This document shows positions 18,844 to 27,155 of a DNA stretch of 64,000 bases, piece after piece. Source of the stretch: Methylotenera sp. (GTDB lineage Bacteria > Pseudomonadota > Gammaproteobacteria > Burkholderiales > Methylophilaceae); assembly GCF_029946165.1 (NCBI RefSeq), contig NZ_JAQSDZ010000006.1, forward strand, positions 186,001 to 250,000, written 5' to 3'. Position 1 is the first letter of the stretch. Every line of letters begins with the position of its first letter. Below the pieces are notes generated by a model that made no database searches, was not told the DNA's origin, and saw nothing but the letters and a program-made list of their open reading frames with translations. The position numbers and the translations under genes are program-made.

Positions 18844-18894
18844 AACTAAAAATACAATAAATTCAATGACATATATTTTCTATAGGAGAATATA

Positions 18895-18911
18895 TGCACC
18901 AAAGTAGTCAA
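18895..18911. promoter_or_regulatory. Candidate NtrC-binding dyad upstream of nirB
   Basis: TGCACCAAAGTAGTCAA matches the enterobacterial consensus TGCACCNNNNTGGTGCA at 10 of 13 defined positions, with one half-site perfect. It lies at an enhancer-like distance from the nirB sigma54-type element. Confidence 0.4.
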
Positions 18912-19005
18912 TCAATAAATTAACGCACTATAAAAGTGCCAATTCATAATATTTGATTGAAAATAGCTTGGATTCACTCCTCAGATTGAATTTATTGATT
19001 AAAAA

Positions 19006-19467
19006 TCATCGTTTTCTAGAGATATCAACAATTAAAGATGCACTGTAATGTTTCCATTTAATAATGATTACGTAGGCATAGTAACGCGCTTGCTGATTAA
19101 AACTGCTCGGTAATCCTGCAACTTTTTCAGGAATGGAAATGACCATATTTTCACCAAAATATTTGCGTGCATTGCCTGAAATGGTGTTGGCGATTTCCCC
19201 TACCGCATCCAATAGATTTTCATCCGACTGATTAGTCTCTTTCATGACGGTTAATAAATGTCGCAACATTGCGCTTGGCGCAGAAAAATAGAGTATGCCG
19301 TCATAATCGGCACTGACTTTAATCATGCCCGTAAAGTCATTCATGGGAAACGCATTGCGAGCAAGGTAAGCTACACCAACAGAAGCGGCTTCTTGTGTCG
19401 TTTTTTTAAAATAATCGCCAACCGCTTCAATAAAAACATCAATATCTTTCTCGCTTAAGTCACTCAT
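19006..19467 (-). CDS. CheX-like chemotaxis phosphatase-domain protein
   Basis: A 153-residue protein of the CheC/CheX phosphatase family, which removes phosphate from CheY-type regulators. The catalytic helix motif D-x3-E-x2-N is present as DAVGEIAN within LLDAVGEIANTISGNARKYF, and only one copy is seen, as in CheX. The strand IKVSADYDGILYFSAPSAM precedes it. Its start overlaps the end of the upstream response-regulator gene by 4 bp (ATGA), implying coupled translation. With the regulator and the CheA-like kinase it forms a compact three-gene module. Confidence 0.85.
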   Translation of the reverse strand: MSDLSEKDIDVFIEAVGDYFKKTTQEAASVGVAYLARNAFPMNDFTGMIKVSADYDGILYFSAPSAMLRHLLTVMKETNQSDENLLDAVGEIANTISGNARKYFGENMVISIPEKVAGLPSSFNQQARYYAYVIIIKWKHYSASLIVDISRKR

Positions 19468-19844
19468 TCTTCTACCAACTCCAATAATGCATTAATGAGT
19501 TCATCATCCGTAAACGGTTTGTACAAAAAACCCTCGGCACCATTCATTAATGCTTGAATTGCCGTGGCTTTATCACTAAGCGCAGAGATAATTAAAATTT
19601 TCACCTGAGGATCAACTTGAGTGAGTAGTGTCGTGCATTCCACCCCATCCATTTCTGGCATCGTTAAATCCATAGTGACAATTTCTGGGCGCGTTTTTAA
19701 AAACAAAGCATGCGCCTCTACGCCAGAGGCCGCTGCGCCTACAATTTCAATATTCGGTAGCTTTTGGTTTAAAAAGGAATCCGAGGCAATACGTGCAATA
19801 CGATTTCTAATGATATTTGAATCATCAACAATCATGAGCTTCAT
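19464..19844 (-). CDS. CheY-like single-domain response regulator
   Basis: A 126-residue receiver domain without output domain. The acidic pair is in MIVDDSNIIRN, the phospho-acceptor aspartate in IVTMDLTMPEMDG (about residue 56), the switch serine in ILIISALSDKA and the conserved lysine in FLYKPFTDDEL. The gene overlaps both neighbours by 4 bp, coupling it to the PilJ-CheA kinase upstream and the CheX-like phosphatase downstream. It probably receives phosphate from that kinase. Its target cannot be read from sequence: flagellar motor, pilus, or protein-protein control of nitrate genes. Confidence 0.92.
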   Translation of the reverse strand: MKLMIVDDSNIIRNRIARIASDSFLNQKLPNIEIVGAAASGVEAHALFLKTRPEIVTMDLTMPEMDGVECTTLLTQVDPQVKILIISALSDKATAIQALMNGAEGFLYKPFTDDELINALLELVEE

Positions 19845-21994
19845 GTTACGCGCTCCAACACATTTACAGTGCTGTCAAATAAATTGCTTTCCAAATTAAT
19901 GGCAGGCGCTTTATGTTGTGCAATACGGAATGTAAACTGGGTAAATACATCTGGCTTAGTATCAATCTTTAATTCACCACCAATCTCGTTCACCAATGAT
20001 TGAATGAGATCCATACCAACGCCACTACCAGCATCTTTATCAGCCGTACTTGCAGTAGAAAAACCAGGCTCAAAAAGCTTTTTAACAACTTCTTTATCCG
20101 TTAACTGGTCTACCATTTCTATTGAATAACGACCCGACGCCACCATAGCGGCTCGTATGCGCGCGGGGACAATGCCTTGACCATCATCACGAACACTAAA
20201 GTGAATCGCGCCTTGGGGTGTCATTTGCGTACTGATGGTTATTTCACCATGCGGAGGCTTACCTTTTGCGGCTCTAGCTGCCGCCGTTTCAATTCCGTGG
20301 CAAATACTATTCCGTATTAACTGAATACCGATTTGCTGCAATTGAATCGCGGTTTTAGTTTCCACTTGATCAAGCAAAGCCAAACTTAAATTAAGCCGCA
20401 CATTTTTGTTTTGATTTTGGCTCACTTGGGCCGCCAAACGCGTTAAGTTATGACTAATGCTGCTAGACACCGAAGTTTGTTTTTGAGTGGTATTGGCTGA
20501 CTCAAGATGTAATTGAATAGCATTTACAATGACTTCAATTTGACTAATTTGGTCAAATAAAGCACTGAGCATGACGGGCAAACTTAGAACCTCTTGCGTA
20601 TCCCAATTGGTTTTCTTACGCAGTAAGGACAAGTGCTCTTCAAACTGATGGGCATACGCCTCAATTGCCTCTAAACCCATTGCTGCAGATTCACCTTTAA
20701 TGGAGTGCACGATGCGAAAGCATTGATTTGCCAAGTCATCATGGTTTGACGCACGTTTATCAGCATTAGCCAATATGGTATTTAAAGCGCTAAGACCAGT
20801 ATTGGTGTTTTTCAAAAACTGTTGTAGTTGAAAACTATCGGCTTCCAACAACTTGCGGAGGAAATCTAAATTAATATTAGATTGACCTTTAAGCTTAAGC
20901 AACTCTTCTGCCTGCGTCACTTGCTCGGTAACGTCTTGCACTGTTACCAATAAATGTAATACTCGCTTATCTTCAATCACGCGGTTAAATTGAAAACTCA
21001 AGTATCGAGGCGCGCTGGCTATATTATTTGAGGTGGTCGAATAAACCCGCACTTGCATAAGCGGATTTAAGCTCAAAATTAAATTTTCTTTAACTTTATT
21101 GCCAAATAACAGGCTAATGTAATTGGTCGCTTGGCTAAAAACTTCTGCCGAAACCAAAGCCTCCAAAATTGGCATAAAAGGCACTTTTGCGCTAATGTCA
21201 TGCTGCAAAATTTTATTCATTGAGCTAGAAAACTGGGTGCCAATCAATAATTCAGGATCTAATAAAAACAAACCTTCTTTGACGGTATTTAAAATCTCAG
21301 TCGTTTCGCGTTGCGCTTTCTCAATTTCACCATCTGCAGCACGCAACTTGCGTAGCGCGTTAAATACAATGTTGCCAAACAGCAATAAAGACAACACTAA
21401 AGCAATAGTTTGTATTAACTTTAAATTGCCTGCTTTAGCTTTAGTATTTTTTTCTAACTGCGTAGTGAGGTCATTCATCAGCGTTAATAGCTTAAGATTA
21501 TGATCTCTTGCATAATCTGTAGCGGCATCTAGGCTAGATTCTTCAACCACTTGGCTATTAATAACTGGGGTTAATAATTGTTTATAAGGCTGCCAAATCG
21601 TTAATGCAGCATCTACGGCTTTTGTGGCGGCTGAATCACTTACTTTGTTAAGAGTGACCGCCTTTTCATCACCACCAAGTACTTGCCCGCCCGATTTAAA
21701 AGCATTCAATGTCGCATCAAACAATAACACTACTTTTTTAAGTTCTGCTGTATTTTTATCGTTAAACTTACCTTGCGCTGCATCTACCTGAATGGTCAGC
21801 AAAACCTTAGCAGTACGCTGTGACAACATTCTTTGTCGACCCGCTAAGTTAATCGAAATGGCATCATTATCGAGTGTAGATGAGGTGTAGAAATTAAGAC
21901 CCAACACACTTAAGTTGAATAACAGAAACAGTGTCACGGCAATGAGTAAGCCGCTATATTTATTAAATGTATTTGTATTGTTGACGATAGCCAT
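19841..21994 (-). CDS. Membrane histidine kinase: PilJ-type sensor, PAS-like region, HPt and CheA-like ATPase
   Basis: A 717-residue sensor. A membrane helix (about 14-37) is followed by a periplasmic PilJ-type domain opening with AISINLAGRQRMLSQRTAK, the same signature region as the nitrate-binding P-box of NarX/NarQ-type sensors. A second helix is near 193-215. A PAS-like segment (about 235-350) precedes an HPt helix bundle whose phospho-acceptor is in IVHSIKGESAAMG (about His428). The C-terminal ATPase has N-box NSICHGIETAAARA, VRDDGQGIVP and GSGVGMDLIQS. There is no CheW-like P5 domain and no clear P3 domain, so it is not a standard CheA. Location between nirB and the nitrate ABC genes makes nitrate or nitrite a plausible ligand (inference). 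Confidence 0.88.
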   Translation of the reverse strand: MAIVNNTNTFNKYSGLLIAVTLFLLFNLSVLGLNFYTSSTLDNDAISINLAGRQRMLSQRTAKVLLTIQVDAAQGKFNDKNTAELKKVVLLFDATLNAFKSGGQVLGGDEKAVTLNKVSDSAATKAVDAALTIWQPYKQLLTPVINSQVVEESSLDAATDYARDHNLKLLTLMNDLTTQLEKNTKAKAGNLKLIQTIALVLSLLLFGNIVFNALRKLRAADGEIEKAQRETTEILNTVKEGLFLLDPELLIGTQFSSSMNKILQHDISAKVPFMPILEALVSAEVFSQATNYISLLFGNKVKENLILSLNPLMQVRVYSTTSNNIASAPRYLSFQFNRVIEDKRVLHLLVTVQDVTEQVTQAEELLKLKGQSNINLDFLRKLLEADSFQLQQFLKNTNTGLSALNTILANADKRASNHDDLANQCFRIVHSIKGESAAMGLEAIEAYAHQFEEHLSLLRKKTNWDTQEVLSLPVMLSALFDQISQIEVIVNAIQLHLESANTTQKQTSVSSSISHNLTRLAAQVSQNQNKNVRLNLSLALLDQVETKTAIQLQQIGIQLIRNSICHGIETAAARAAKGKPPHGEITISTQMTPQGAIHFSVRDDGQGIVPARIRAAMVASGRYSIEMVDQLTDKEVVKKLFEPGFSTASTADKDAGSGVGMDLIQSLVNEIGGELKIDTKPDVFTQFTFRIAQHKAPAINLESNLFDSTVNVLERVT

Positions 21995-22180
21995 GAATGC
22001 ACCTTAATAAAAAAACTTAGAAAAGTCACCGTCGTTGGTGGTCAATTTTTAAAGCCATTTGAATTGTTTACAGCTGTCTTCAATCTAAGAAATAAAACGA
22101 TTGAAGTAAAATTAACGTTTAATTTGGCTGTTAAATAATGAGTAACTAATCTTCTGATGTGGCTGTATTTTACTTACTTG

Positions 22181-22212
22181 CTGCGCCATTAAACGAATGC
22201 TTAATGACGCAG
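22181..22212. repeat. Hairpin downstream of the porin gene
   Basis: Twelve-bp inverted repeat (CTGCGCCATTAA / TTAATGACGCAG, one G-T mismatch) with a short loop, 18 bp after the porin stop codon. No T-run follows on the minus strand, so it may be an RNA-stabilising or weak terminating structure. Confidence 0.5.
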
Positions 22213-22229
22213 GCTTGTGGAGCGCTAAC

Positions 22230-23645
22230 TTAGAACGTGTACATTGCAGTTGCCCAAATAATTTCTTTATCACCTTTACGTGCTGCATTTGTTAAGCTGC
22301 CATACACATCATCTTCACTGAACTTCGCATACTCTAATTTACCCAAAACTTTGTCCGTGAATGGATATGCAACGCTGGCGTCAAATTCAGTACCGTACTT
22401 ATCGCCTTGCTTGCTATTGAGTGTTGCAAATTTCTCATCAGACTTGAACACATGATATTCAGCATAAAATTTAGCTTTTTCGATACTGCCTGCCAAAGTT
22501 ACAAATGTATCTTCCATACCTTGACGAGGAGTGGCTAAGAAGTGATCTGACCAACCTTGAAATAGATGATTAGTGCCTAAAGGTGTTTGGAAAGCATATT
22601 TGCCATTATTGCTAGAAAGCACTTCTTGATCGATGCGTAAAGACCAAGCACCAAACATTGCACCACCACCAACTTTGTAATAATGCGCATCAATTAATGG
22701 ATTGCCGCCTTTGTAATCATCTTGTTTTGCGTATTCAGCTGTATATAACGCTTTCCAGTTATCATCGATTTTATGCACACCGTCTAAACGCACACCAAAT
22801 GTTTTTGAACTAGCATCTGTTGTTGCTGTTTTTGTTGCATCTTGGCTAGCCCCTAAGCCGTTACCACCTTGAGCTGCAGTTCCAACAGCTACTGGATTAC
22901 CATTATTTTGGCTTAGGTTGGCGACATCAATGAAGTAGCCATAACCAGTAACTGATTCGCTTGGTGAAATGCGATATTTTGCATTCACAATATCAATGTT
23001 GCCATCACGAAGTTGCGTATTGATTTGGCGTACTTTATTAAAATGAGCTACAAAAACTTCGGTATTAGGGATACTTTTATTTAACACTGAAATACCATCA
23101 AATACTTGCATGTTTTGACGGAAAGCAATATCACCAATAAAACGCACATTGTCTAAATTGACTTGTTGACGACCTAAACGTAACTTCGTGTTTTTGATAC
23201 CAGTCCAGTCAACATATAGTTGATTAAGGTCTGTATAAGTTGGGTCTACTACGTTAGGGTATTGGCTATTTCCGCGATCCGTCAGGTTGTCTCGTCTGTC
23301 ATTGTAATCATCGGTAAATGCATGCACATCGGTAATTTGCGCTGCAAAACTGAAATTATGAAATGGAGCTGTTTGCCAACCAATTAAGCTGCGCAATGTA
23401 AATGCTTTCGCATCTTCCAATTTCTTACTGGTGTTTGCTGGCGAAACTTGAAAACCATCTTGGTCGATAGCTTCATAACGCAAACGGAAGCTAGTCATTG
23501 GCTTACCCTGCTTAATAGAGTCGAGCAAGGTGTATTCTGGCACCTCTGTAACCTCTTCTGCATAAGCACTTTGCGCCATGCTAGTAAGTGCTAAAGATGT
23601 GCAAGCCATGATTAAATTAAGCTTGAATGTAGAGTTGACTTTCAT
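22230..23645 (-). CDS. Outer-membrane porin, alginate-export (AlgE-like) family
   Basis: A 471-residue beta-barrel protein with a Sec signal peptide (cleavage probably after SAYA). FRLRYEAIDQDGFQ near the N-terminus, RLGRQQVNLDNVRFIGDIAFRQN in the middle and many alternating aromatic strands are typical of the alginate_exp family. The last residues ATAMYTF end in the C-terminal phenylalanine needed for barrel assembly. It starts 56 bp after the nrtD stop on the same strand, so it may be the last gene of the nrt operon and admit nitrate across the outer membrane (inference). Similar porins adjoin nitrate clusters in related bacteria. Confidence 0.82.
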   Translation of the reverse strand: MKVNSTFKLNLIMACTSLALTSMAQSAYAEEVTEVPEYTLLDSIKQGKPMTSFRLRYEAIDQDGFQVSPANTSKKLEDAKAFTLRSLIGWQTAPFHNFSFAAQITDVHAFTDDYNDRRDNLTDRGNSQYPNVVDPTYTDLNQLYVDWTGIKNTKLRLGRQQVNLDNVRFIGDIAFRQNMQVFDGISVLNKSIPNTEVFVAHFNKVRQINTQLRDGNIDIVNAKYRISPSESVTGYGYFIDVANLSQNNGNPVAVGTAAQGGNGLGASQDATKTATTDASSKTFGVRLDGVHKIDDNWKALYTAEYAKQDDYKGGNPLIDAHYYKVGGGAMFGAWSLRIDQEVLSSNNGKYAFQTPLGTNHLFQGWSDHFLATPRQGMEDTFVTLAGSIEKAKFYAEYHVFKSDEKFATLNSKQGDKYGTEFDASVAYPFTDKVLGKLEYAKFSEDDVYGSLTNAARKGDKEIIWATAMYTF

Positions 23646-23701
23646 ATTATTCCCTTTAATTAAGATATTGAGTTTATATATTCGTTATATTTATTATGTT
23701 G

Positions 23702-24538
23702 TTATGCTGCTTTTTTGGCATGGCGCTCATATAAAAAGCGCAATACTTCGCTACGTAAATGGTTGTAGTCTTTGTCTTCTGCCAGTTCTAAACGCGCTCT
23801 TGGTCTAGGGAGATTCACGTCTAAAATCTCGCCTATCCCTGCTGACGGCCCATTAGTCATCATCACTACGCGGTCTGACAACAAAATCGCTTCATCTACA
23901 TCGTGCGTCACCATGACCGCGGTACAGCCAGATTTCGCCATAATCTTCATGAGCTCATCTTGTAGATTTGCGCGAGTTAAAGCATCTAATGCCCCAAATG
24001 GTTCATCTAGTAGCAATACTTTTGGCTCCATTGCTAAAGCTCGGGCAATGCCTACACGTTGCTTCATACCGCCTGAAATTTCATTCGGGCGTTTGTCGGT
24101 TGCGTGGGTTAAACCTACCAACTCTAATGCCGCATCAGTGCGCGCTTTAAGTTGCGCTTTACTTTCAGGTTCTTCTGCACTTGCACCAAATACGCGCTCT
24201 ACCGCTAAAGACACATTTTCATAGCAAGTTAGCCAAGGTAATAATGAGTGGTTTTGAAAAACCACTGCACGCTCAGGGCCTGGGCCTGCAATTTCGCGGC
24301 CTGCGCAGAAAAGTAAACCTTCTGTTGGTTGTGTTAAGCCTGCAATGAGGTTTAATACGGTGGATTTACCGCAACCTGAGTGACCAATAATTGAGATAAA
24401 CTCACCTTCTTTAATGTTAAGGTTGATATTTTTTAGCGCGTTAAAATCACCTTTTTTGGTCGGGAATGTCATATCAACATTCTCTAATTGCACGTATCTG
24501 TCCGCGTTTGCTTTTTCTGGGTTCAGTATTTTTTCCAT
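23702..24538 (-). CDS. nrtD: Nitrate ABC transporter, ATP-binding protein
   Basis: A 278-residue ATPase of the nitrate/sulfonate/taurine importer family. Walker A is GHSGCGKSTVLN, the signature is EISGGMKQRVGIARAL, Walker B is VLLLDEPFGALDALTR and the switch histidine follows in VMVTHDVDEA. There is no C-terminal NrtA-like domain as in cyanobacterial NrtC, so this is the NrtD/NasD form. The ATG at 24538 is preferred: AGGA lies 6 bases before it, whereas it almost abuts the upstream ATG at 24544. It follows nrtB after 47 bp. Confidence 0.93.
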   Translation of the reverse strand: MEKILNPEKANADRYVQLENVDMTFPTKKGDFNALKNINLNIKEGEFISIIGHSGCGKSTVLNLIAGLTQPTEGLLFCAGREIAGPGPERAVVFQNHSLLPWLTCYENVSLAVERVFGASAEEPESKAQLKARTDAALELVGLTHATDKRPNEISGGMKQRVGIARALAMEPKVLLLDEPFGALDALTRANLQDELMKIMAKSGCTAVMVTHDVDEAILLSDRVVMMTNGPSAGIGEILDVNLPRPRARLELAEDKDYNHLRSEVLRFLYERHAKKAA

Positions 24539-24585
24539 GATCATTCCTAAAGTAATATCTAAAATTTAATTAGTTAGCAAACAAA

Positions 24586-25563
24586 TTACTCATAACTGAA
24601 TTTTTTAGCGATTTGAGTCAGCGCGTACTCTAAAAGCAAGCCAACAATCCCTACTACAAAAATCGCGATGATGATGTGCTCTACATTCAGGTTGTTCCAT
24701 TCATCCCACACCCAGAAGCCAATACCCACGCCACCTGTTAACATTTCCGCAGCCACAATCACTAACCATGCCACGCCGATTGAAAGACGTACACCTGTCA
24801 TCATGTAAGGTAAAACGAAGGGGAAAAGAATTTTAGTGACGATTTTCCACTCGCTTAAATTAAGCACCTTAGCCACGTTCATATAGTCTTGTGGCACTTT
24901 ACTTACACCTACTGAGGTATTGATAATCATCGGCCAGATTGCTGAGATAAAAATCACCCAAATTGCCGCTGGGTTTGCCGCTTTAAAAACAAGCAAACCA
25001 ATTGGCAACCATGCTAAAGGTGAAACAGGGCGTAACAAACTGATGATTGGCGAGGTCATGCGTGACATGAACTCAAAACGACCAATAATGAAGCCAAGCG
25101 GAATACCCACTAGCGCTGCTAAGCCAAAACCCAACGCCACTCGCTCCAATGAAGCTAAAATATTCCAACCTACGCCCATATCATTGGGTCCATGGTTATA
25201 AAAAGGGTCGCTAAATAGCTCAATCGCTGAGTACCAAGTTTTGAGTGGGCCTGGAAGACTGGGAGATTGATGTGAAATCAATGTCCACACTGCGAGTAGT
25301 AGCAAAACACCAAACACTGGTGGTAAAACCACGTTCAAAACACTATAAATTTGTGTTTTGCGCTTACTTGGTTTATGGCTAAGTAGCGCACTACTCGTTT
25401 TAGCCACTTCTTTTTCTACCTCAGTTTTTACAACCTCAGTTTCGCCACCCACGGCAATCCCTAAATTTCCTGCATCAGCCATAGCCGCTCCTTTGCTTAC
25501 AACAGTTTCTTTACTTTGCATGATGGCTTTCAAGCTTTCCTTACTTATATTAGTCGCGCTCAT
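24586..25563 (-). CDS. nrtB: Nitrate ABC transporter, permease
   Basis: A 325-residue permease of the BPD_transp_1 family. About 75 N-terminal residues are cytoplasmic, followed by six or seven membrane segments. The EAA-like loop is around SVGVSKVPQDYMNVAKVLNL, which contacts the ATPase. I place the start at 25563, where AGGAGTCAATT precedes the ATG; the in-frame ATG at 25599 has no comparable site. Together with nrtA and nrtD it forms a high-affinity nitrate importer of the inner membrane. Confidence 0.92.
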   Translation of the reverse strand: MSATNISKESLKAIMQSKETVVSKGAAMADAGNLGIAVGGETEVVKTEVEKEVAKTSSALLSHKPSKRKTQIYSVLNVVLPPVFGVLLLLAVWTLISHQSPSLPGPLKTWYSAIELFSDPFYNHGPNDMGVGWNILASLERVALGFGLAALVGIPLGFIIGRFEFMSRMTSPIISLLRPVSPLAWLPIGLLVFKAANPAAIWVIFISAIWPMIINTSVGVSKVPQDYMNVAKVLNLSEWKIVTKILFPFVLPYMMTGVRLSIGVAWLVIVAAEMLTGGVGIGFWVWDEWNNLNVEHIIIAIFVVGIVGLLLEYALTQIAKKFSYE

Positions 25564-25621
25564 AATTGACTCCTGAGTGTTTCTTAAACTTACCGTCATT
25601 CACCTAAACTACTTTAAATAC

Positions 25622-26911
25622 TTACGCTCTAATCTTGAATGAAGCAGCATAGGCAGCTGGATTTTTACCGTCCCAAACCACGCCATCTATCAACTTACTA
25701 GAGCGCATCACATCTTTAGGTACGCTAATACCTAATTGCGTTGCTGCTTCGGTGTAGAGTTGCACTTGATTAATTTTCTTAGCAATCGCTAAATAATCTG
25801 GATCAGACTTCAACAAGCCCCAACGTTTATGCTGTGTTAAGAACCACATACCGTCTGATAAATAAGGGAAGTTCACTTTGCCATCACTGAAGAATTTCAT
25901 GAAGTTTGGATCTTTCCATTTTTTGCCCATACCATTGTCGTAGTCTCCCACAAAACGGCCAGCAATCACTTCTTCAGGTGCATTTACATAAGCTTTACCT
26001 GAAATTAATTTAGCCACTTTCGCGCGGTTTTCTGTTGCTTCAATGTAGCGGCAAGCATCTAGAATTGCCATAATCATGGCGCGTGAAGTGTTTGGGTTTT
26101 TAGCAACGAACTCAGCCGTAGTACCCAATACTTTTTCAGGGTGATCAACCCAAATATCCTGTGTGGTAGTCACGGTGTAGCCCACTTTGTCGTAAATTGC
26201 GCGAGCATTCCATGGTTCGCCAACACAGTAGCCATCCATATTGCCGATACGCATATTCGCCACCATTTGCGGTGGAGGCACTACAATCGTTTTAACATCT
26301 TTGATTGGGTTGATACCGTTTGCCGCAAGCCAATAGTTAAGCCACATTGCATGCGTACCCGTTGGGAAAGTTTGCGCAAAGGTAAAGTCACGATTTTCAT
26401 TATCGAGCAAGCGTTTTAGACTGTGACCATCTTTAACGCCCTTATCTTTTAATTGGTTAGCCAGCGTAATACCTTGACCGTTGTGGTTCAAAGTCATCAG
26501 GACAGCCATATCTTTTTGTTGACCGCCGATACCCAATTGCACGCCATACACCAAGCCATACAACACGTGAGCTGCGTGTAATTCACCATTGACTGTTTTA
26601 TCGCGAATCGCTGCCCAAGAAGCTTCTTTTGATGGGGTAATTTTGATACCGTATTTTTTATCAAAGCCCATTTCCGCAGCCACAACAATTGGCGCGCAAT
26701 CAGTCAGTGGGATGAAACCGATTTTCACCTCAGTAATTTCTGGTGCGTCTGAACCAGCCGCATAAGCGTTTGTGCTGATACCTTTTGGCACAATACCCAT
26801 TACTGTAGCTGCGCCTAAAGCGCCAGCCATCGTCGTGCGAAAGAAGTCACGACGGCTACTATCTACCGTTGGCTTAACATCTAGATTTAGTGTTTTATCG
26901 TTAGTCATCAT
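25622..26911 (-). CDS. nrtA: Nitrate ABC transporter, periplasmic substrate-binding protein
   Basis: A 429-residue CmpA/NrtA-type binding protein. A twin-arginine signal is visible at SSRRDFFRTTMAGALGAAT (residues 18-36), so it is probably exported folded. The binding fold starts at EVKIGFIPLTDCAPIVVAAE and includes HNGQGITLANQLKD and FPTGTHAMWLNYWLAANG. An AGGAG precedes the tandem ATG-ATG start. The long leader contains the ANTAR hairpins and a terminator, so expression is likely set by NasT. The export signal argues against it being the cytoplasmic sensor NasS. Confidence 0.93.
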   Translation of the reverse strand: MMTNDKTLNLDVKPTVDSSRRDFFRTTMAGALGAATVMGIVPKGISTNAYAAGSDAPEITEVKIGFIPLTDCAPIVVAAEMGFDKKYGIKITPSKEASWAAIRDKTVNGELHAAHVLYGLVYGVQLGIGGQQKDMAVLMTLNHNGQGITLANQLKDKGVKDGHSLKRLLDNENRDFTFAQTFPTGTHAMWLNYWLAANGINPIKDVKTIVVPPPQMVANMRIGNMDGYCVGEPWNARAIYDKVGYTVTTTQDIWVDHPEKVLGTTAEFVAKNPNTSRAMIMAILDACRYIEATENRAKVAKLISGKAYVNAPEEVIAGRFVGDYDNGMGKKWKDPNFMKFFSDGKVNFPYLSDGMWFLTQHKRWGLLKSDPDYLAIAKKINQVQLYTEAATQLGISVPKDVMRSSKLIDGVVWDGKNPAAYAASFKIRA

Positions 26912-26980
26912 CTTTAAATCTCCTATTAATCAAACTGTTTTTCAAACCTTAAAATTACATTTACAAAACTTACGGCCAAT

Positions 26981-27045
26981 AAAAAAGGCGCCTGATAAGC
27001 AACCGACTCTCACACAGAGAATCAATCGATTACCAAGACGCCTTT
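26981..27045 (-). terminator. Leader terminator of nrtA, alternative to ANTAR hairpin P2
   Basis: On the minus strand AAGGCGTCTTG can pair with CAGGCGCCTT followed by a T-run ending about 70 bp before the nrtA start. The enclosed sequence makes a further 11-bp helix (27000-27028). The left arm is also the loop and 3' arm of hairpin P2 (27034-27051), so the two structures are mutually exclusive. Confidence 0.8.
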
Positions 27046-27086
27046 GCCTTGAATTACTTTTAATTTGAGCCCGCTTTGGCTCTAAA
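27034..27086 (-). promoter_or_regulatory. ANTAR two-hairpin antiterminator RNA (NasT target) in nrtA leader
   Basis: In the nrtA leader two stem-loops carry the ANTAR-recognised hexaloops with A at position 1 and G at position 4. P1 is GAGCC-AAAGCG-GGCTC (27067-27082). P2 is CAAGGC-AAAGGC-GTCTTG (27034-27051). They are separated by 15 nt. P2 overlaps the left arm of the following terminator. This is the arrangement established for NasR- and EutV-type antitermination: ANTAR dimer binding stabilises P1/P2 and lets transcription continue into nrtABD. The adjacent nasT encodes the expected protein. Confidence 0.85.
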
Positions 27087-27155
27087 TTCATTACTTCTGT
27101 TAACGCTTAAATTCACCATTGAATATAAGCATTAACCTATTTAATTCTGTCTAAC

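Noticed and set aside
18936-18941. A second TGGCAC upstream of nirB as a sigma54 -24 box
   Set aside because: No TTGC follows at the required distance; the TGGCAC belongs to a GCAC/GTGC dyad instead, and the NtrC-like dyad would lie downstream of it.
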